From NCBI GenBank assembly GCA_032334055.1, contig JAUOZS010000001.1, positions 966,501 through 1,030,500 on the forward strand: 64,000 bases of DNA, read 5' to 3'. Every line of letters begins with the position of its first letter. Position 1 is the first letter of the stretch. A model generated the notes under the pieces. That model had not been told where the DNA came from. It saw only the letters and a program-made list of their open reading frames with translations, and made no database searches. Both the position numbers and the translations under genes were made by a program. This document shows positions 33,669-42,101 of this stretch, one piece after another. Source of the DNA: Selenomonadales bacterium 4137-cl (GTDB lineage Bacteria; Bacillota; Negativicutes; Sporomusales; UBA7701).

Positions 33669-34592
33669 ATGGATCGGAGGGACTGCACCACATGCCTGTA
33701 CGCGAAGAGAGCAGGAGGGGAGGAGCCGTGTAAAACCTGTTCTTACCTGTCCGGGCGCAACGCGGCGAACCTGCCATATTCCAAGTGGGAGCCGAAGACA
33801 GCCCCGGACTGCTCCACTTGTCAGCACCGCCTGAATCGGGCGGGCAAAAAGGTTAAAGAGTATGGGCCTTGTATATACTGCGCTTTGACCTTCGCGGGCC
33901 GGAAACGCGAGCGGCCTATGTGGACGCCAATCCAGGCCGCCTCCGGTAAGACAGCCCGCGATAGCGAGCTAGCGGAGATGATGCGGTATTATAAAGATTT
34001 GGGGGTGTGCCTACAAGAGGCAATCCTCAAGCCGGTTCCTCCAGTCAATGTCCCTCAGAGACCCCTTGTGGTTAACCTCTTCGGAGGCGCGGGGGCCGGT
34101 AAGTCCACCACCAGGGCTGGCGTTTTCCATCGGCTCAAGCTGGCTGGCATCGTCTGCGAGGAAGCCTTCGAGTGGATCAAGTACAAGGTCTACGAGGGCA
34201 ACACCTACGCGCCGACCGATCAGCTCTACATCCTGGCGAAGCAGCGGAAGACCCTGCGGGAGATTGGGGATCAGGTCCAGGTTATCATAACCGATTCGCC
34301 TATCCTCCTCTCGGCCATCTATGACGCGGAGAAAAACCCGCTGTTCCAGCAGCTCGTCCTCCAGGAGTTCAAGAAGTTCAACAACCTCAATTTCGTGGTC
34401 GAGCGTGTGAAGCCTTTTTCGGCGGTCGGCCGCTACGGAGACGAAGAGGACGCGCAGAAATACGACCAGAAAATCGAGCAATATCTGCACGACAACGGGC
34501 TACTACACGCCCACGTCGCTGGAGACGAGAAGGCGGCAGAGGTCATCGCGGCGATCACGAGGCGCAAGCTCGAAGGACGGTGGCCGGTGTGA
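33669..34592 (+). CDS. P-loop kinase-like ATPase with N-terminal zinc-binding segment
   Basis: 307 residues. The first 80 residues have four CxxC pairs (CTTCLYA, CKTCSY, CSTCQH, CIYCAL), a zinc-ribbon-like region. From residue 135 a P-loop domain has NLFGGAGAGKSTTRAGVFHRL, and IITDSPILLSAIYD looks like a Walker B/DxP of nucleoside or nucleotide kinases. An ATP-dependent kinase or AAA protein; substrate unknown. ATG 33669 with GGAAGGAGG upstream. Confidence 0.8.
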   Translation: MDRRDCTTCLYAKRAGGEEPCKTCSYLSGRNAANLPYSKWEPKTAPDCSTCQHRLNRAGKKVKEYGPCIYCALTFAGRKRERPMWTPIQAASGKTARDSELAEMMRYYKDLGVCLQEAILKPVPPVNVPQRPLVVNLFGGAGAGKSTTRAGVFHRLKLAGIVCEEAFEWIKYKVYEGNTYAPTDQLYILAKQRKTLREIGDQVQVIITDSPILLSAIYDAEKNPLFQQLVLQEFKKFNNLNFVVERVKPFSAVGRYGDEEDAQKYDQKIEQYLHDNGLLHAHVAGDEKAAEVIAAITRRKLEGRWPV

Positions 34593-34834
34593 GCGGGCAG
34601 GCGTCCATAGTCGCCCAGATCATGGATGCCGTTTATAGGGCGCGCTGGGAGAGGCGCGGCCAGCATCCCGCCTTCATCGTGTTGGGTTATAGGCAGACCC
34701 TCGCCCTACGCGCTGACCTGGAAGCCGCCATGGTACTGCGCGTCTCGCAAGCCCCGGAAGAGAACGACAGAATCAACGGCATCGAAATCCTCTACTCCCG
34801 CAAGGAGAGTGAGCTTCGAGTCGTTTTCAGTTAA
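34589..34834 (+). CDS. Small phage protein
   Basis: 81 residues with AFIVLGYRQTLALRADLEAA and a strand-rich end (GIEILYSRKESELRVVFS). GTG start overlaps the preceding TGA (GTGA), with AAGGA 11 bases upstream; an in-frame GTG nine bases earlier is less well spaced. Unknown. Confidence 0.6.
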   Translation: MSGQASIVAQIMDAVYRARWERRGQHPAFIVLGYRQTLALRADLEAAMVLRVSQAPEENDRINGIEILYSRKESELRVVFS

Positions 34835-34860
34835 TCAGCATCAACGGAGAGAGGAGGTGT

Positions 34861-35190
34861 ATGCACTTGGCAAAAGCCTCCGTCAAGGCCACCAAAGGAA
34901 TCCTCAACTCTCCTGCGGACTTCTTCATCGGGTCCTTCCGACTCGCTCAGGGTTCCCAGGAGATCAAGATCACAGAGCCGCTGGACATCCCGGAGGGCGG
35001 CGTGGCGATCCTGCGTCTCGTCCCATTCCTGGCGAAGAAGTCAAATCTGCGGCTCGTTAATGAAGTGATTCCGGCCGGCGAGAAGCCCGTGCTCTACATC
35101 GACAACGTGGGTGTGGACGCCTATCGTATCACGAAGGGCACCCCGCTGGTCGAATACTTCATCGTAGCCGGCACCCCCGAAAAACAGTAA
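34861..35190 (+). CDS. Beta-rich phage protein of unknown function
   Basis: 109 residues, mostly strand-like: ADFFIGSFRLAQGSQEIKIT, GGVAILRLVPFL, PVLYIDNVGVDAYRITKG. The pattern recalls dUTPase-like or small virion folds but lacks the dUTPase motifs. AGGAGG is only three bases from ATG 34861 and nine from an in-frame TTG at 34867, which may be the true start. Confidence 0.6.
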   Translation: MHLAKASVKATKGILNSPADFFIGSFRLAQGSQEIKITEPLDIPEGGVAILRLVPFLAKKSNLRLVNEVIPAGEKPVLYIDNVGVDAYRITKGTPLVEYFIVAGTPEKQ

Positions 35191-35215
35191 GCGGAGAGAT
35201 CGAGGAAGATCATAA

Positions 35216-35854
35216 GTGGCAAAACAGTGGAAACAAATGGTATCCCCCGTAGGGGAAGCCTACTGGGCGCGCCTGCGCCGTGAGGAGGAGTACAAGGGTA
35301 AGCCGACCGGGCGATTCTCTATCTCCCTCAAGCTGCCCCTTGAGGCAACCCAGCAGCTCCTCAAAGAGCTGGAGGCCGAGTACGATGTGCTCAAGAAGAC
35401 CTCCAGTGTATTCCAGGGGCAGAAGCCCGCGAAAGGCTCTACGCCCAACTTCGGGACCAAAGAGGATTCGAACGGCGACATCGTGTTCAAGTTCTCGACC
35501 AAGAGCACCTTCGAGAGCAAGAAGACCGGGGAAACCTTCAAGAAGACCATCCCCATCTTCTCGGCCAGCGGGAAAGCCCTGGAGCTGGCGAACGAGATCG
35601 GCAACGGGTCGCGAGTCCGCGTGTCCTTCAGCGTTGCGCCGAAGTTCAAAGACAGTAAGACCTACGGCCTTCAGCTTTTCCTGGACGCCGTGAAGGTCAT
35701 CCAGCTCGTGGAGTACAAGGCTGGCGGCCTCCAGGAGGAAGCCTTTGGCTTTGAGCCGGAAGACGGTTACGAGCCGGATCAGGAGAGTGGTTTCTGTGAA
35801 GAAGACTCGGTAGACGAAACCGAAGACGGTGGGGCTGAAGAGACGGATTTCTAA
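35216..35854 (+). CDS. Single-stranded DNA-binding protein, T7 gp2.5-like
   Basis: 212 residues. Basic OB-fold-like N-terminal part (AYWARLRREEEYKGKPTGRF, FSISLKLPLEATQQL) and a strongly acidic tail ending GGAEETDF. An acidic C-terminus with a final Phe is the hallmark by which gp2.5 contacts the polymerase and helicase. Position just before endonuclease I matches T7. GTG start. Confidence 0.82.
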   Translation: MAKQWKQMVSPVGEAYWARLRREEEYKGKPTGRFSISLKLPLEATQQLLKELEAEYDVLKKTSSVFQGQKPAKGSTPNFGTKEDSNGDIVFKFSTKSTFESKKTGETFKKTIPIFSASGKALELANEIGNGSRVRVSFSVAPKFKDSKTYGLQLFLDAVKVIQLVEYKAGGLQEEAFGFEPEDGYEPDQESGFCEEDSVDETEDGGAEETDF

Positions 35855-36331
35855 TTGACCACTAAGCGCGTCTTTTCGCGCTATGGAGGATACCACGAGG
35901 CCGTTGCAGACGAGTTCCGCAGCGGCCTTGAGGCTTCCATCGCGCGTCAACTTCAGAAGGCGGGAGTTCCCATCATTTACGAGGCGTACTCCCTGCGCTA
36001 CACGATTCCGGCGGCCGGACACATTTACACGCCCGACTTCATTCTGCCGAATGGCATCATCATCGAGGGTAAGGGGCTGTTCGAGGCGTCCGACCGGAAG
36101 AAGCACCTTTACATCAAGGAACAGTGGCCCGAGCTTGACATCAGGTTCATCTTTAGCAATCCGAACACGCGCCTCACGAAGCAGAGCAAGACCTCCTACG
36201 CGATGTGGTGCGAAAAGTACGGGTTCCTCTACGCCAAGCTGACGATCCCCGAGGATTGGTTTAAGGAGAAGCCGAAGACGGCCGAGGGCCTTATCAAGAA
36301 AAAGAAGAAAGGCGAGAAAGGAGACAAATGA
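35855..36331 (+). CDS. Endodeoxyribonuclease I (Holliday junction resolvase), T7 gp3-like
   Basis: 158 residues. FRSGLEASIARQL with Glu26, YTPDFILPNGIIIEGKG with Asp61, Glu71 and Lys73, spaced as in T7 endonuclease I (Glu20, Asp55, Glu65, Lys67). DRKKHLYIKEQWPELDIRF and FSNPNTRLTKQSKTSY also match the family. It resolves branched DNA and degrades host DNA in T7. A TTG start directly follows the previous stop. The next ATG overlaps the TGA. Confidence 0.95.
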   Translation: MTTKRVFSRYGGYHEAVADEFRSGLEASIARQLQKAGVPIIYEAYSLRYTIPAAGHIYTPDFILPNGIIIEGKGLFEASDRKKHLYIKEQWPELDIRFIFSNPNTRLTKQSKTSYAMWCEKYGFLYAKLTIPEDWFKEKPKTAEGLIKKKKKGEKGDK

Positions 36332-36666
36332 AGTTCAGGGTTCGGGAAGCAACAGACTTCCTCTATCTGGTTTTTGCGGATATTGGGGGTCTGTCTGCGG
36401 CTGAACTACATCGGAACGCGAGGAGGGCTGCGAAGTTCGGAATCGACTATCACTATGTAGTTCAAAGGAATGGCCTGGTTGAGGCTGGAAGGGACCCCGC
36501 AGCGGTCGCTGGGGGAGACCTGGAAAACAACAAGACCGCAGTATACGTGCTGGTCGATGGCGGCCCGAAGGGGAAGCCCACGGACGCCCAACAGGTGGGC
36601 CTGAAGAAGCTCCTTGAGGAACTCCAGAAGGCACATCCCCAGGCCAAGCTCAAAAAGGTAAGATAA
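36328..36666 (+). CDS. T7 lysozyme (gp3.5) homologue lacking the zinc site, probable RNA polymerase regulator
   Basis: 112 residues against 151 in T7. REATDFLYLV aligns with the T7 segment RESTDAIFVHC, and DYHYVVQRNGLVEAGRDPAA with GYHFIIKRDGTVEAGRDEMA. T7 zinc ligand His17 is replaced by Val/Phe, and the protein ends just where His122 and Cys130 should be, so no amidase activity is expected. T7 lysozyme also binds and inhibits T7 RNA polymerase; that function may be what is kept (inference). A different lysis enzyme is encoded at 62382. ATGA overlap with endonuclease I. Confidence 0.85.
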   Translation: MKFRVREATDFLYLVFADIGGLSAAELHRNARRAAKFGIDYHYVVQRNGLVEAGRDPAAVAGGDLENNKTAVYVLVDGGPKGKPTDAQQVGLKKLLEELQKAHPQAKLKKVR

Positions 36667-36686
36667 GCGAGAAAGAGGCAGCGGCC

Positions 36687-38357
36687 GTGCGAGATTCGGT
36701 CATTGTCGAGGAACACATCCCTTGTCCAGACTGCGGCAGCAGCGATGCCCGTTGCAAATACTCGGACGGGCATTTCTTCTGCTTTTCGTGCAAGACCTAC
36801 ACCAAAGGAGAAGAAGAGGAATCCTACCACATGGCACCAGGGCGGAAGACCCCCGACATTATCCCGCCTGATGCCCTAACCCTCGGCCCTCTGAAGGCGC
36901 GGGGCATCATGCAGGAGACTTGCCAGAAGTTCTCCTACTTCACATCGAAAATTAACGGGCAACCCGTACAGGTTGCCAACTACTATAGAGACGGCCAAGT
37001 CGTGGGCCAGAAGATACGCTGGAAAGACAAGACCTTCCGCACCTTTGGTGAGGTGGGGGATGTGTTCTACGGCCAGCACCTGTTCCCAGGTGGAGGGAAG
37101 AAGCTCGTCGTCACCGAGGGCGAAATCGACTGTCTGACCGTCTCGCAAATTCAAGGAAATAAATATCCGGTGGTCTCAGTCTCTAAGGGGGCCGGCTCCG
37201 CCAAGAAAACCTTCAAAGCTAACCTCGAATGGCTTGAGAGCTTCGAGGAGGTTATCGTCATGTTTGACGAGGACGAGGCCGGCCGGGCCGCTGTCAAAAG
37301 CGTTCAGGGCCTCCTCAGTCCTGGTAAATTGAAGATCGCCACGCTGCCCCTCAAGGACCCTAATGATTGCCTCTTGGCCGGCAAGGCAGAGGAAGTCACG
37401 AGGGCCATCTGGAACGCGGCCCCTTATCGGCCCGATGGGATAATCAACGGGAGGGACCTCTGGGATCGACTCAACAAGAAAGTCGAGGACGACAAGAGTG
37501 TTCCGCTTCCGTGGAACATCAAGCTCCAGACGATGACCCGAGGAATCCGGCCTGGCGAGATCATCCTCGTCACCGCTGGCTCCGGGATCGGCAAGTCCAC
37601 GGTGGTCCGAACGATAGCTCACTGGCTGGCGACCCACGAGAAGATCAAGGTCGGCACACTCATGCTTGAGGAGCCACCCGAGAGGACCGCTCAGGGCTTC
37701 ATGTCGCTAACCCTGGGGGTGCCTGTGCATCTCGAATGGCAGAACGTGCCGAAGGAAGAACTGAAGCGCGCCTTCGACGAGACCCTTGGCCCCGGCAACG
37801 TGGTTATCTACGACCATTTTGGGTCCATCGAAGGGTCGAACCTCATCAACCAAATGCGGTACATGGCGAAATCCGAAGGTTGCAAGTTCCTGGTGCTCGA
37901 TCATATCAGCATCGCTATAAGCGGGCTGGAAGGCGAAAACGAGCGCCGTATTCTCGATAACCTGATGACTGCGCTTGCCTCCTTGGCGCAGGAGACAGGA
38001 GTGGGGATCATCGTTATTAGTCACCTTCGCAAGACGGATGACAAGCGAAAGTCCCACGAGGAAGGCGGTACAGTGTCTCTCAGCGACCTGCGCGGGTCCG
38101 GGGCATTGTACCAGCTTTCCTTCACCGTCATCGCCCTTGAGCGGAACCAACAGGAGGAGGACCAAGTACTTAAGAACGTCCTCCGGGTCCGTCTTCTGAA
38201 GTGCAGACACACCGGCGAGACCGGCCTAGCGGGTTATCTCTGGTACGACAAAGAGAAGGACCAGCTACAGGCCGTGGAGGATATCGACGCCTTCATCGCA
38301 GAGAACTCAGTCGCCACTGAAGAGGAGGGAAGTACCTCGGAGAGGGGCGATTTTTAG
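36687..38357 (+). CDS. DNA primase-helicase, T7 gp4-like
   Basis: 556 residues (T7: 566). Zinc-binding domain with Cys13, Cys16, Cys32 and Cys35; toprim domain with VTEGEIDCLTV and MFDEDEAG; RecA-like helicase with Walker A GSGIGKST (Lys303) and LVLDHISIAISG. The C-terminus is acidic, ready to contact the polymerase. GTG start; GAAAGAGG upstream. Acts at the replication fork with the polymerase at 39195. Confidence 0.96.
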   Translation: MRDSVIVEEHIPCPDCGSSDARCKYSDGHFFCFSCKTYTKGEEEESYHMAPGRKTPDIIPPDALTLGPLKARGIMQETCQKFSYFTSKINGQPVQVANYYRDGQVVGQKIRWKDKTFRTFGEVGDVFYGQHLFPGGGKKLVVTEGEIDCLTVSQIQGNKYPVVSVSKGAGSAKKTFKANLEWLESFEEVIVMFDEDEAGRAAVKSVQGLLSPGKLKIATLPLKDPNDCLLAGKAEEVTRAIWNAAPYRPDGIINGRDLWDRLNKKVEDDKSVPLPWNIKLQTMTRGIRPGEIILVTAGSGIGKSTVVRTIAHWLATHEKIKVGTLMLEEPPERTAQGFMSLTLGVPVHLEWQNVPKEELKRAFDETLGPGNVVIYDHFGSIEGSNLINQMRYMAKSEGCKFLVLDHISIAISGLEGENERRILDNLMTALASLAQETGVGIIVISHLRKTDDKRKSHEEGGTVSLSDLRGSGALYQLSFTVIALERNQQEEDQVLKNVLRVRLLKCRHTGETGLAGYLWYDKEKDQLQAVEDIDAFIAENSVATEEEGSTSERGDF

Positions 38358-38378
38358 ATTCGAAATAAAGGAGGAGTA

Positions 38379-38828
38379 ATGGTGATTAAAGGAGTCGGCC
38401 CAGATGCCCCCATCGTGACCAACGAGCACGGAGGCCGCCAGTCTGCGGTGCCCTATGCGTTCCACTTATTCGACCCCCAGGCCATCATCGCCACCGCTGA
38501 GGTCATGGCTTATGGGGCCACCAAGCACTCCCCGGACAACTGGCGGAAGATTACCGTGGAAGAGCACCTCAACCACATGATCGGCCACGCCTACGCGGCT
38601 CTGGCGGGGGATACCCAAGACGACCACCTCGGGCATATGGCAGCACGGGCACACATGGCGCTGGCGGTTGACCTGGAAAACAGGAGAAAAGGCGCTGAGG
38701 GCACTTCCACCAAGCCTGATGACAAATACTGCGAAACCTGTTACTTCAATTTTTGCCTGATAGATGAGGCATCCTGCGACCTCTGCGAGGCAGGCAGCAA
38801 GTGGAAACAGGCGCAGAAAAAAAAATAG
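38379..38828 (+). CDS. DUF5664-type dATP/dGTP diphosphohydrolase-like protein
   Basis: 149 residues. PYAFHLFDPQAIIATAEVMA, then YGATKHSPDNWRKITVEEHL and a DDHLGHMAARAHMALAV helix: the MazG-like all-alpha DUF5664 fold with acidic metal ligands. A cysteine pair set (CETCYFNFC, CDLCEAG) forms an added C-terminal zinc-like tail. Such enzymes trim deoxynucleotide pools; relatives accompany Z-genome synthesis, but no PurZ is present here. AAAGGAGG upstream. Confidence 0.75.
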   Translation: MVIKGVGPDAPIVTNEHGGRQSAVPYAFHLFDPQAIIATAEVMAYGATKHSPDNWRKITVEEHLNHMIGHAYAALAGDTQDDHLGHMAARAHMALAVDLENRRKGAEGTSTKPDDKYCETCYFNFCLIDEASCDLCEAGSKWKQAQKKK

Positions 38829-38898
38829 CTGATCCATGCGGACCCTGCCGAGGCGGCGGAACGCTGTGCCAGCAATGTAAGCGAGAAGGAGCAACACC

Positions 38899-39171
38899 AT
38901 GAAAAGCATGAGGACCCTTGAGGTCATCGAAGCGGTATCCGCTGGCATCGTAGAGATCGCCCAGGCGGTTGCCGATAGCGTCCAGAAGGCGGTCAAGGCG
39001 ACCACCAAGTTCCGCTTCAAGAAGATGCGGAGCATGATGAACGACCAGATCAAGTGTCGTCGTCAGCGTATGACACAGATCGAACTGGAATATCTGAAGC
39101 TCGAAGGCGAAATGGGCCGGCTTGAAGATGCGGCTGCCGGCTACCAGGAAAAGTACCTCAACAGCAAGTAA
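38899..39171 (+). CDS. Small helical phage protein
   Basis: 90 residues, almost entirely helical with heptad-like spacing (MTQIELEYLKLEGEMGRLED) and a basic centre (KFRFKKMRSMMNDQIKCRRQ). Possible coiled coil. AAGGAGC upstream. Unknown. Confidence 0.65.
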   Translation: MKSMRTLEVIEAVSAGIVEIAQAVADSVQKAVKATTKFRFKKMRSMMNDQIKCRRQRMTQIELEYLKLEGEMGRLEDAAAGYQEKYLNSK

Positions 39172-39194
39172 CCAAGTGGAGACTGGAGCGCCAG

Positions 39195-41165
39195 ATGCTC
39201 CTTTTCGACATCGAGTCCGATGGTCTGCTGGATGACCTGACAAAAATACATTGCATGACTATCTCGGACCTGTCTACCCGGACCTGCTATCGGCCTGCTG
39301 AGGTCGAGCGAGGGGTCCGCAGGCTCCTCCAGGCCGTCCTCGACGATGAGCCTATTGGAGGCCATAACGTAATCAACTTCGACATCCAAGCGATCCAGAA
39401 GGTCTATCCCTGGTTCGTCATCCCTCGGGACAAGCGGCATCTCGTTGTGGACACGCTGGTCCTCGCCAGGCTCATCTACACGAACCTCGCGGACCTCGAC
39501 GCGCCTCTCCTTCGCTCCGGGAAGCTGCCCGGAAAGCTATACAAGGCGCAGAGCCTGCGGGCCTGGGGGCATCGCTTAGGGGTCCTCAAGGGCGACTTCG
39601 CACTTCACACTGAGGAAGACGAAGAGAAGTGGGCCATCTTCACCGAAGAGATGCTCGCCTACAACGAGCAGGACGTGGCAGTCACGGAGGCCCTTTGGGC
39701 GCGAATCGCCGCCAAGGAATACTCCCCGGTCGCTATCGAGCTGGAGCATCAGGCCCAGTGGCTCATCAGCCAGCAGGTCCGCAACGGCTTCCCCTTCGAT
39801 CAGTTCAAGGCGAAGGAACTGGAGGCTGTCCTTCGAGGTCGCGCTGCGGTTCTTTCGACTCAGCTCGGTGGCGAGGTCCCACCGATCCCCGATAAGGATT
39901 TCATTCCGAAGCGGGACAATAAGAAGCTCGGCTACATCGCAGGCGTGCCGGTGAAGAGATTCAAGACCTTCAACCCGAACAGCCGCCAGCAGATCGAGTG
40001 GATCGTCACGAAACACTTCGGTTATCTGCCGGGAAACCTTGACCTGTATAATCTCCCGGACGATGCTAAGGATGTCCCGGAGGATACCCTCAAGGCTGCC
40101 ATCGCGGCCGGTAAGTATCCGCTCAAGGTCGATGAGACGACCTTCAGATTCATCCAGCACGACGCTGCTGCCCCGGAGGAGCTTCGCAAGATCGCCAGCA
40201 CCTTTGAGGAGTACCTTACGGTATCCAAGAGGCTCGGCCAGCTCGCGGATGGCAAGGAAGCGTGGCTCAAGAGCATCGGAAAGGACGGTAACATTCATGG
40301 AAGTGTTATCACCAATGGCGCAGTCACCGGGCGGGCAACTCACAGCCGGCCGAACATCGCCCAAGTCCCGAAGGTTCTGCACGGAAAGGACGGTAGTGTA
40401 CTCACCGGCTACGAAGGTCGTTATGGTGCCGAGTGCCGAGAGCTGTTCACTGTCCCTCCCGGATGGGTCCAGGCTGGAATTGACGCATCGGGGCTTGAGC
40501 TGCGATGTTTGGCGCACTTTATGGCCCCGTATGATGGCGGAAGCTACGCGGACACTGTTGTCAACGGAGATGTCCACACCCTAAACCAGCAGGCCGCTGG
40601 GCTGCCCTCCCGTGATAAGGCGAAGACATTCATCTACGCTTTTCTCTACGGGGCGGGCGTGACGAAGATCGGCAAGATCGTGGAGGGAACCGACCAGGAT
40701 GGTAAGCGACTCAAGAAGGCTTTTCTTGAGAAGACCCCGGCCCTGGCGTCCTTACAGAAGGCAATCGAAGATACGCTGGTCGCGGAGATGTTCCGGGGCC
40801 GCGTCAGGAAGTGGCGGCGGAGGCACCTTAAGGGCCTTGACGGCCGCCTTTTGCATGTCCGTTATCTACACGCCGCACTCAACACCCTGCTTCAAGCGGC
40901 CGGGGCGGCCATCTGCAAGAAGTGGATCGTCACCCTGGAGGATCGCCTGGTAGCGAAAGGTCTGAAGCACGGCTGGGACGGTGATTTCGCCTACCTTGCC
41001 TGGGTCCATGATGAGGTCCAGGTAGCTTGCAGGACCGAGGAGATCGCCAAGCTGGTCGTCGAGACCGCCCAGGAAGCCATGAGGGAAACACAGGCTTTCT
41101 TCAAGTTCCGCGTCCAGCTCGATACTGAGGGCAAGATCGGCCCGAACTGGGCGGTCTGTCACTGA
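39195..41165 (+). CDS. Family A DNA polymerase with 3'-5' exonuclease, T7 gp5-like
   Basis: 656 residues (T7: 704). Exonuclease motif FDIESDGL at residues 4-11 with GHNVINFDIQ; polymerase motif A GIDASGLELRCLAH with Asp430; motif B RDKAKTFIYAFLYGAG, nearly identical to T7, including the Tyr that accepts dideoxynucleotides; motif C VHDEVQV with Asp606. All catalytic residues are present. Replicates the phage with the primase-helicase at 36687; T7 recruits host thioredoxin as clamp, here unknown. Confidence 0.97.
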   Translation: MLLFDIESDGLLDDLTKIHCMTISDLSTRTCYRPAEVERGVRRLLQAVLDDEPIGGHNVINFDIQAIQKVYPWFVIPRDKRHLVVDTLVLARLIYTNLADLDAPLLRSGKLPGKLYKAQSLRAWGHRLGVLKGDFALHTEEDEEKWAIFTEEMLAYNEQDVAVTEALWARIAAKEYSPVAIELEHQAQWLISQQVRNGFPFDQFKAKELEAVLRGRAAVLSTQLGGEVPPIPDKDFIPKRDNKKLGYIAGVPVKRFKTFNPNSRQQIEWIVTKHFGYLPGNLDLYNLPDDAKDVPEDTLKAAIAAGKYPLKVDETTFRFIQHDAAAPEELRKIASTFEEYLTVSKRLGQLADGKEAWLKSIGKDGNIHGSVITNGAVTGRATHSRPNIAQVPKVLHGKDGSVLTGYEGRYGAECRELFTVPPGWVQAGIDASGLELRCLAHFMAPYDGGSYADTVVNGDVHTLNQQAAGLPSRDKAKTFIYAFLYGAGVTKIGKIVEGTDQDGKRLKKAFLEKTPALASLQKAIEDTLVAEMFRGRVRKWRRRHLKGLDGRLLHVRYLHAALNTLLQAAGAAICKKWIVTLEDRLVAKGLKHGWDGDFAYLAWVHDEVQVACRTEEIAKLVVETAQEAMRETQAFFKFRVQLDTEGKIGPNWAVCH

Positions 41166-41175
41166 GGAGGAAAGT

Positions 41176-41256
41176 ATGACTCCCATTCAGCTCGTCAATG
41201 CGGTGGGTTTCTTTCTGGTTAGCGCCGCCGCTATCAAGATTCTCTGGCTCATGTAG
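41176..41256 (+). CDS. 26-residue membrane peptide
   Basis: MTPIQLVNAVGFFLVSAAAI KILWLM, one hydrophobic helix. GAGGAGGAAAG upstream at ideal distance, ten bases after the polymerase stop. Function unknown. Confidence 0.55.
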   Translation: MTPIQLVNAVGFFLVSAAAIKILWLM

Positions 41257-41283
41257 CCGAAATGAGAAGAGGAGGAACACGTC

Positions 41284-41604
41284 ATGACCAACTTCAGGAA
41301 AACCGTTGCCCAGATCGCGAAGTCCACCTGGGAGGGTACTAAGACCCTTTTGGGCATCCGCACGAAACCCAAGGACAGGCACGCCTGGAAAGCGAAAGAG
41401 CAGCGCCCAGTGGTGATCCTGGCGTGCTCCGCCTGCGGCAAAGCTGGAGGAACCCTTCGGAATATCCGGGGTCTGCTGTTCTGCGAGCGCTGCCTCCGCG
41501 ACAGGGCGGGCGTGGGTGTGTCCCTGAACAGGATCAGAGGCATCCTTCACTCACCCCGCAGGCTGCGCCGAAAACATGGCCTCTGCCGAAAGGTGGCTGT
41601 GTGA
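41284..41604 (+). CDS. Basic zinc-ribbon-like phage protein
   Basis: 106 residues. ACSACGK and FCERC give a CxxC...CxxC zinc ribbon near residues 55-80; both ends are strongly basic (IHSPRRLRRKHGLCRKVAV-type tail). Likely nucleic-acid binding. GAGGAGG upstream; overlaps the next start (TGATG). Confidence 0.65.
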   Translation: MTNFRKTVAQIAKSTWEGTKTLLGIRTKPKDRHAWKAKEQRPVVILACSACGKAGGTLRNIRGLLFCERCLRDRAGVGVSLNRIRGILHSPRRLRRKHGLCRKVAV

Positions 41605-41768
41605 TGGAGTTCTGTGCCTGCGAAACCTGCAAGAAGCAAGGGAGCGACATATGCGAGCACGAGTGCATGACCACGAACGTCTGCCGAGCGTGCCCCAACT
41701 TCTGCCGGTATCCTGCCTGCTACGAAGCGCAGCAAAACCAGGAGGAGGCGAATAGCGATGCCCGCTGA
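41604..41768 (+). CDS. Cysteine-rich 54-residue phage protein
   Basis: Starts MEFCACETCKKQGSDICEHE and has ten cysteines, enough for two metal sites. The ATG overlaps the preceding TGA and the stop overlaps the next gene. Unknown function. Confidence 0.6.
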   Translation: MEFCACETCKKQGSDICEHECMTTNVCRACPNFCRYPACYEAQQNQEEANSDAR

Positions 41769-42033
41769 ACAGGACAACCTCTTTGAGCAGCCCGGCCAGC
41801 ACACCTTTAGTACCGCATTGGTGCTCCTAAAGGATGGCCGGAAGATGCGCCGCCTGGGCTGGTCCTCTCCTGGAATGTGGATAGCCCTCGGGAAGATGCC
41901 CGAAGCGACAATGAACGGGACGCCTATCGTGATGCGGCCCTTCTTCGCCATGCTTGGCCGGGACGGCAACTTTGCGGTCTGGTTTCCGGCAATCTGCGAT
42001 ATCCTAGCGGACGATTGGGTGGTGGTTGAGTAA
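41758..42033 (+). CDS. DUF2829 (Tad2-like) protein, candidate anti-Thoeris factor
   Basis: 91 residues. FSTALVLLKDGRKMRRLGW, a GMWIAL strand, RPFFAMLGRDGNFAVWFPA and the C-terminal ILADDWVVVE match the whole DUF2829 pattern (ALexLKxGKxVxRxGW ... W.xxQxDxLAxDW). Tad2 proteins of this family sequester the cyclic signal molecule of Thoeris defence. The specific ligand here is inference. AGGAGG upstream; it sits among small unknown genes between polymerase and ligase. Confidence 0.78.
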   Translation: MPAEQDNLFEQPGQHTFSTALVLLKDGRKMRRLGWSSPGMWIALGKMPEATMNGTPIVMRPFFAMLGRDGNFAVWFPAICDILADDWVVVE

Positions 42034-42101
42034 TGTTTGAGTTCTGTTTTGCGATCTTTGCCTACCTCCTCGGCGCGGCCATGGGAAGGTGGACAGCCTA
42101 A
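42033..42101 (+). CDS. 22-residue membrane peptide
   Basis: MFEFCFAIFAYLLGAAMGRW TA. Its ATG overlaps the previous stop (TAATG) and its own stop overlaps the ligase start in the same way, so it is read by coupling. Single hydrophobic helix; unknown. Confidence 0.5.
   Translation: MFEFCFAIFAYLLGAAMGRWTA

Noticed and set aside
38379..38828. Evidence for a 2-aminoadenine (Z) genome
   Set aside because: Only a DUF5664/MazZ-like gene is present; no PurZ and a plain T7-type polymerase are seen in the window.
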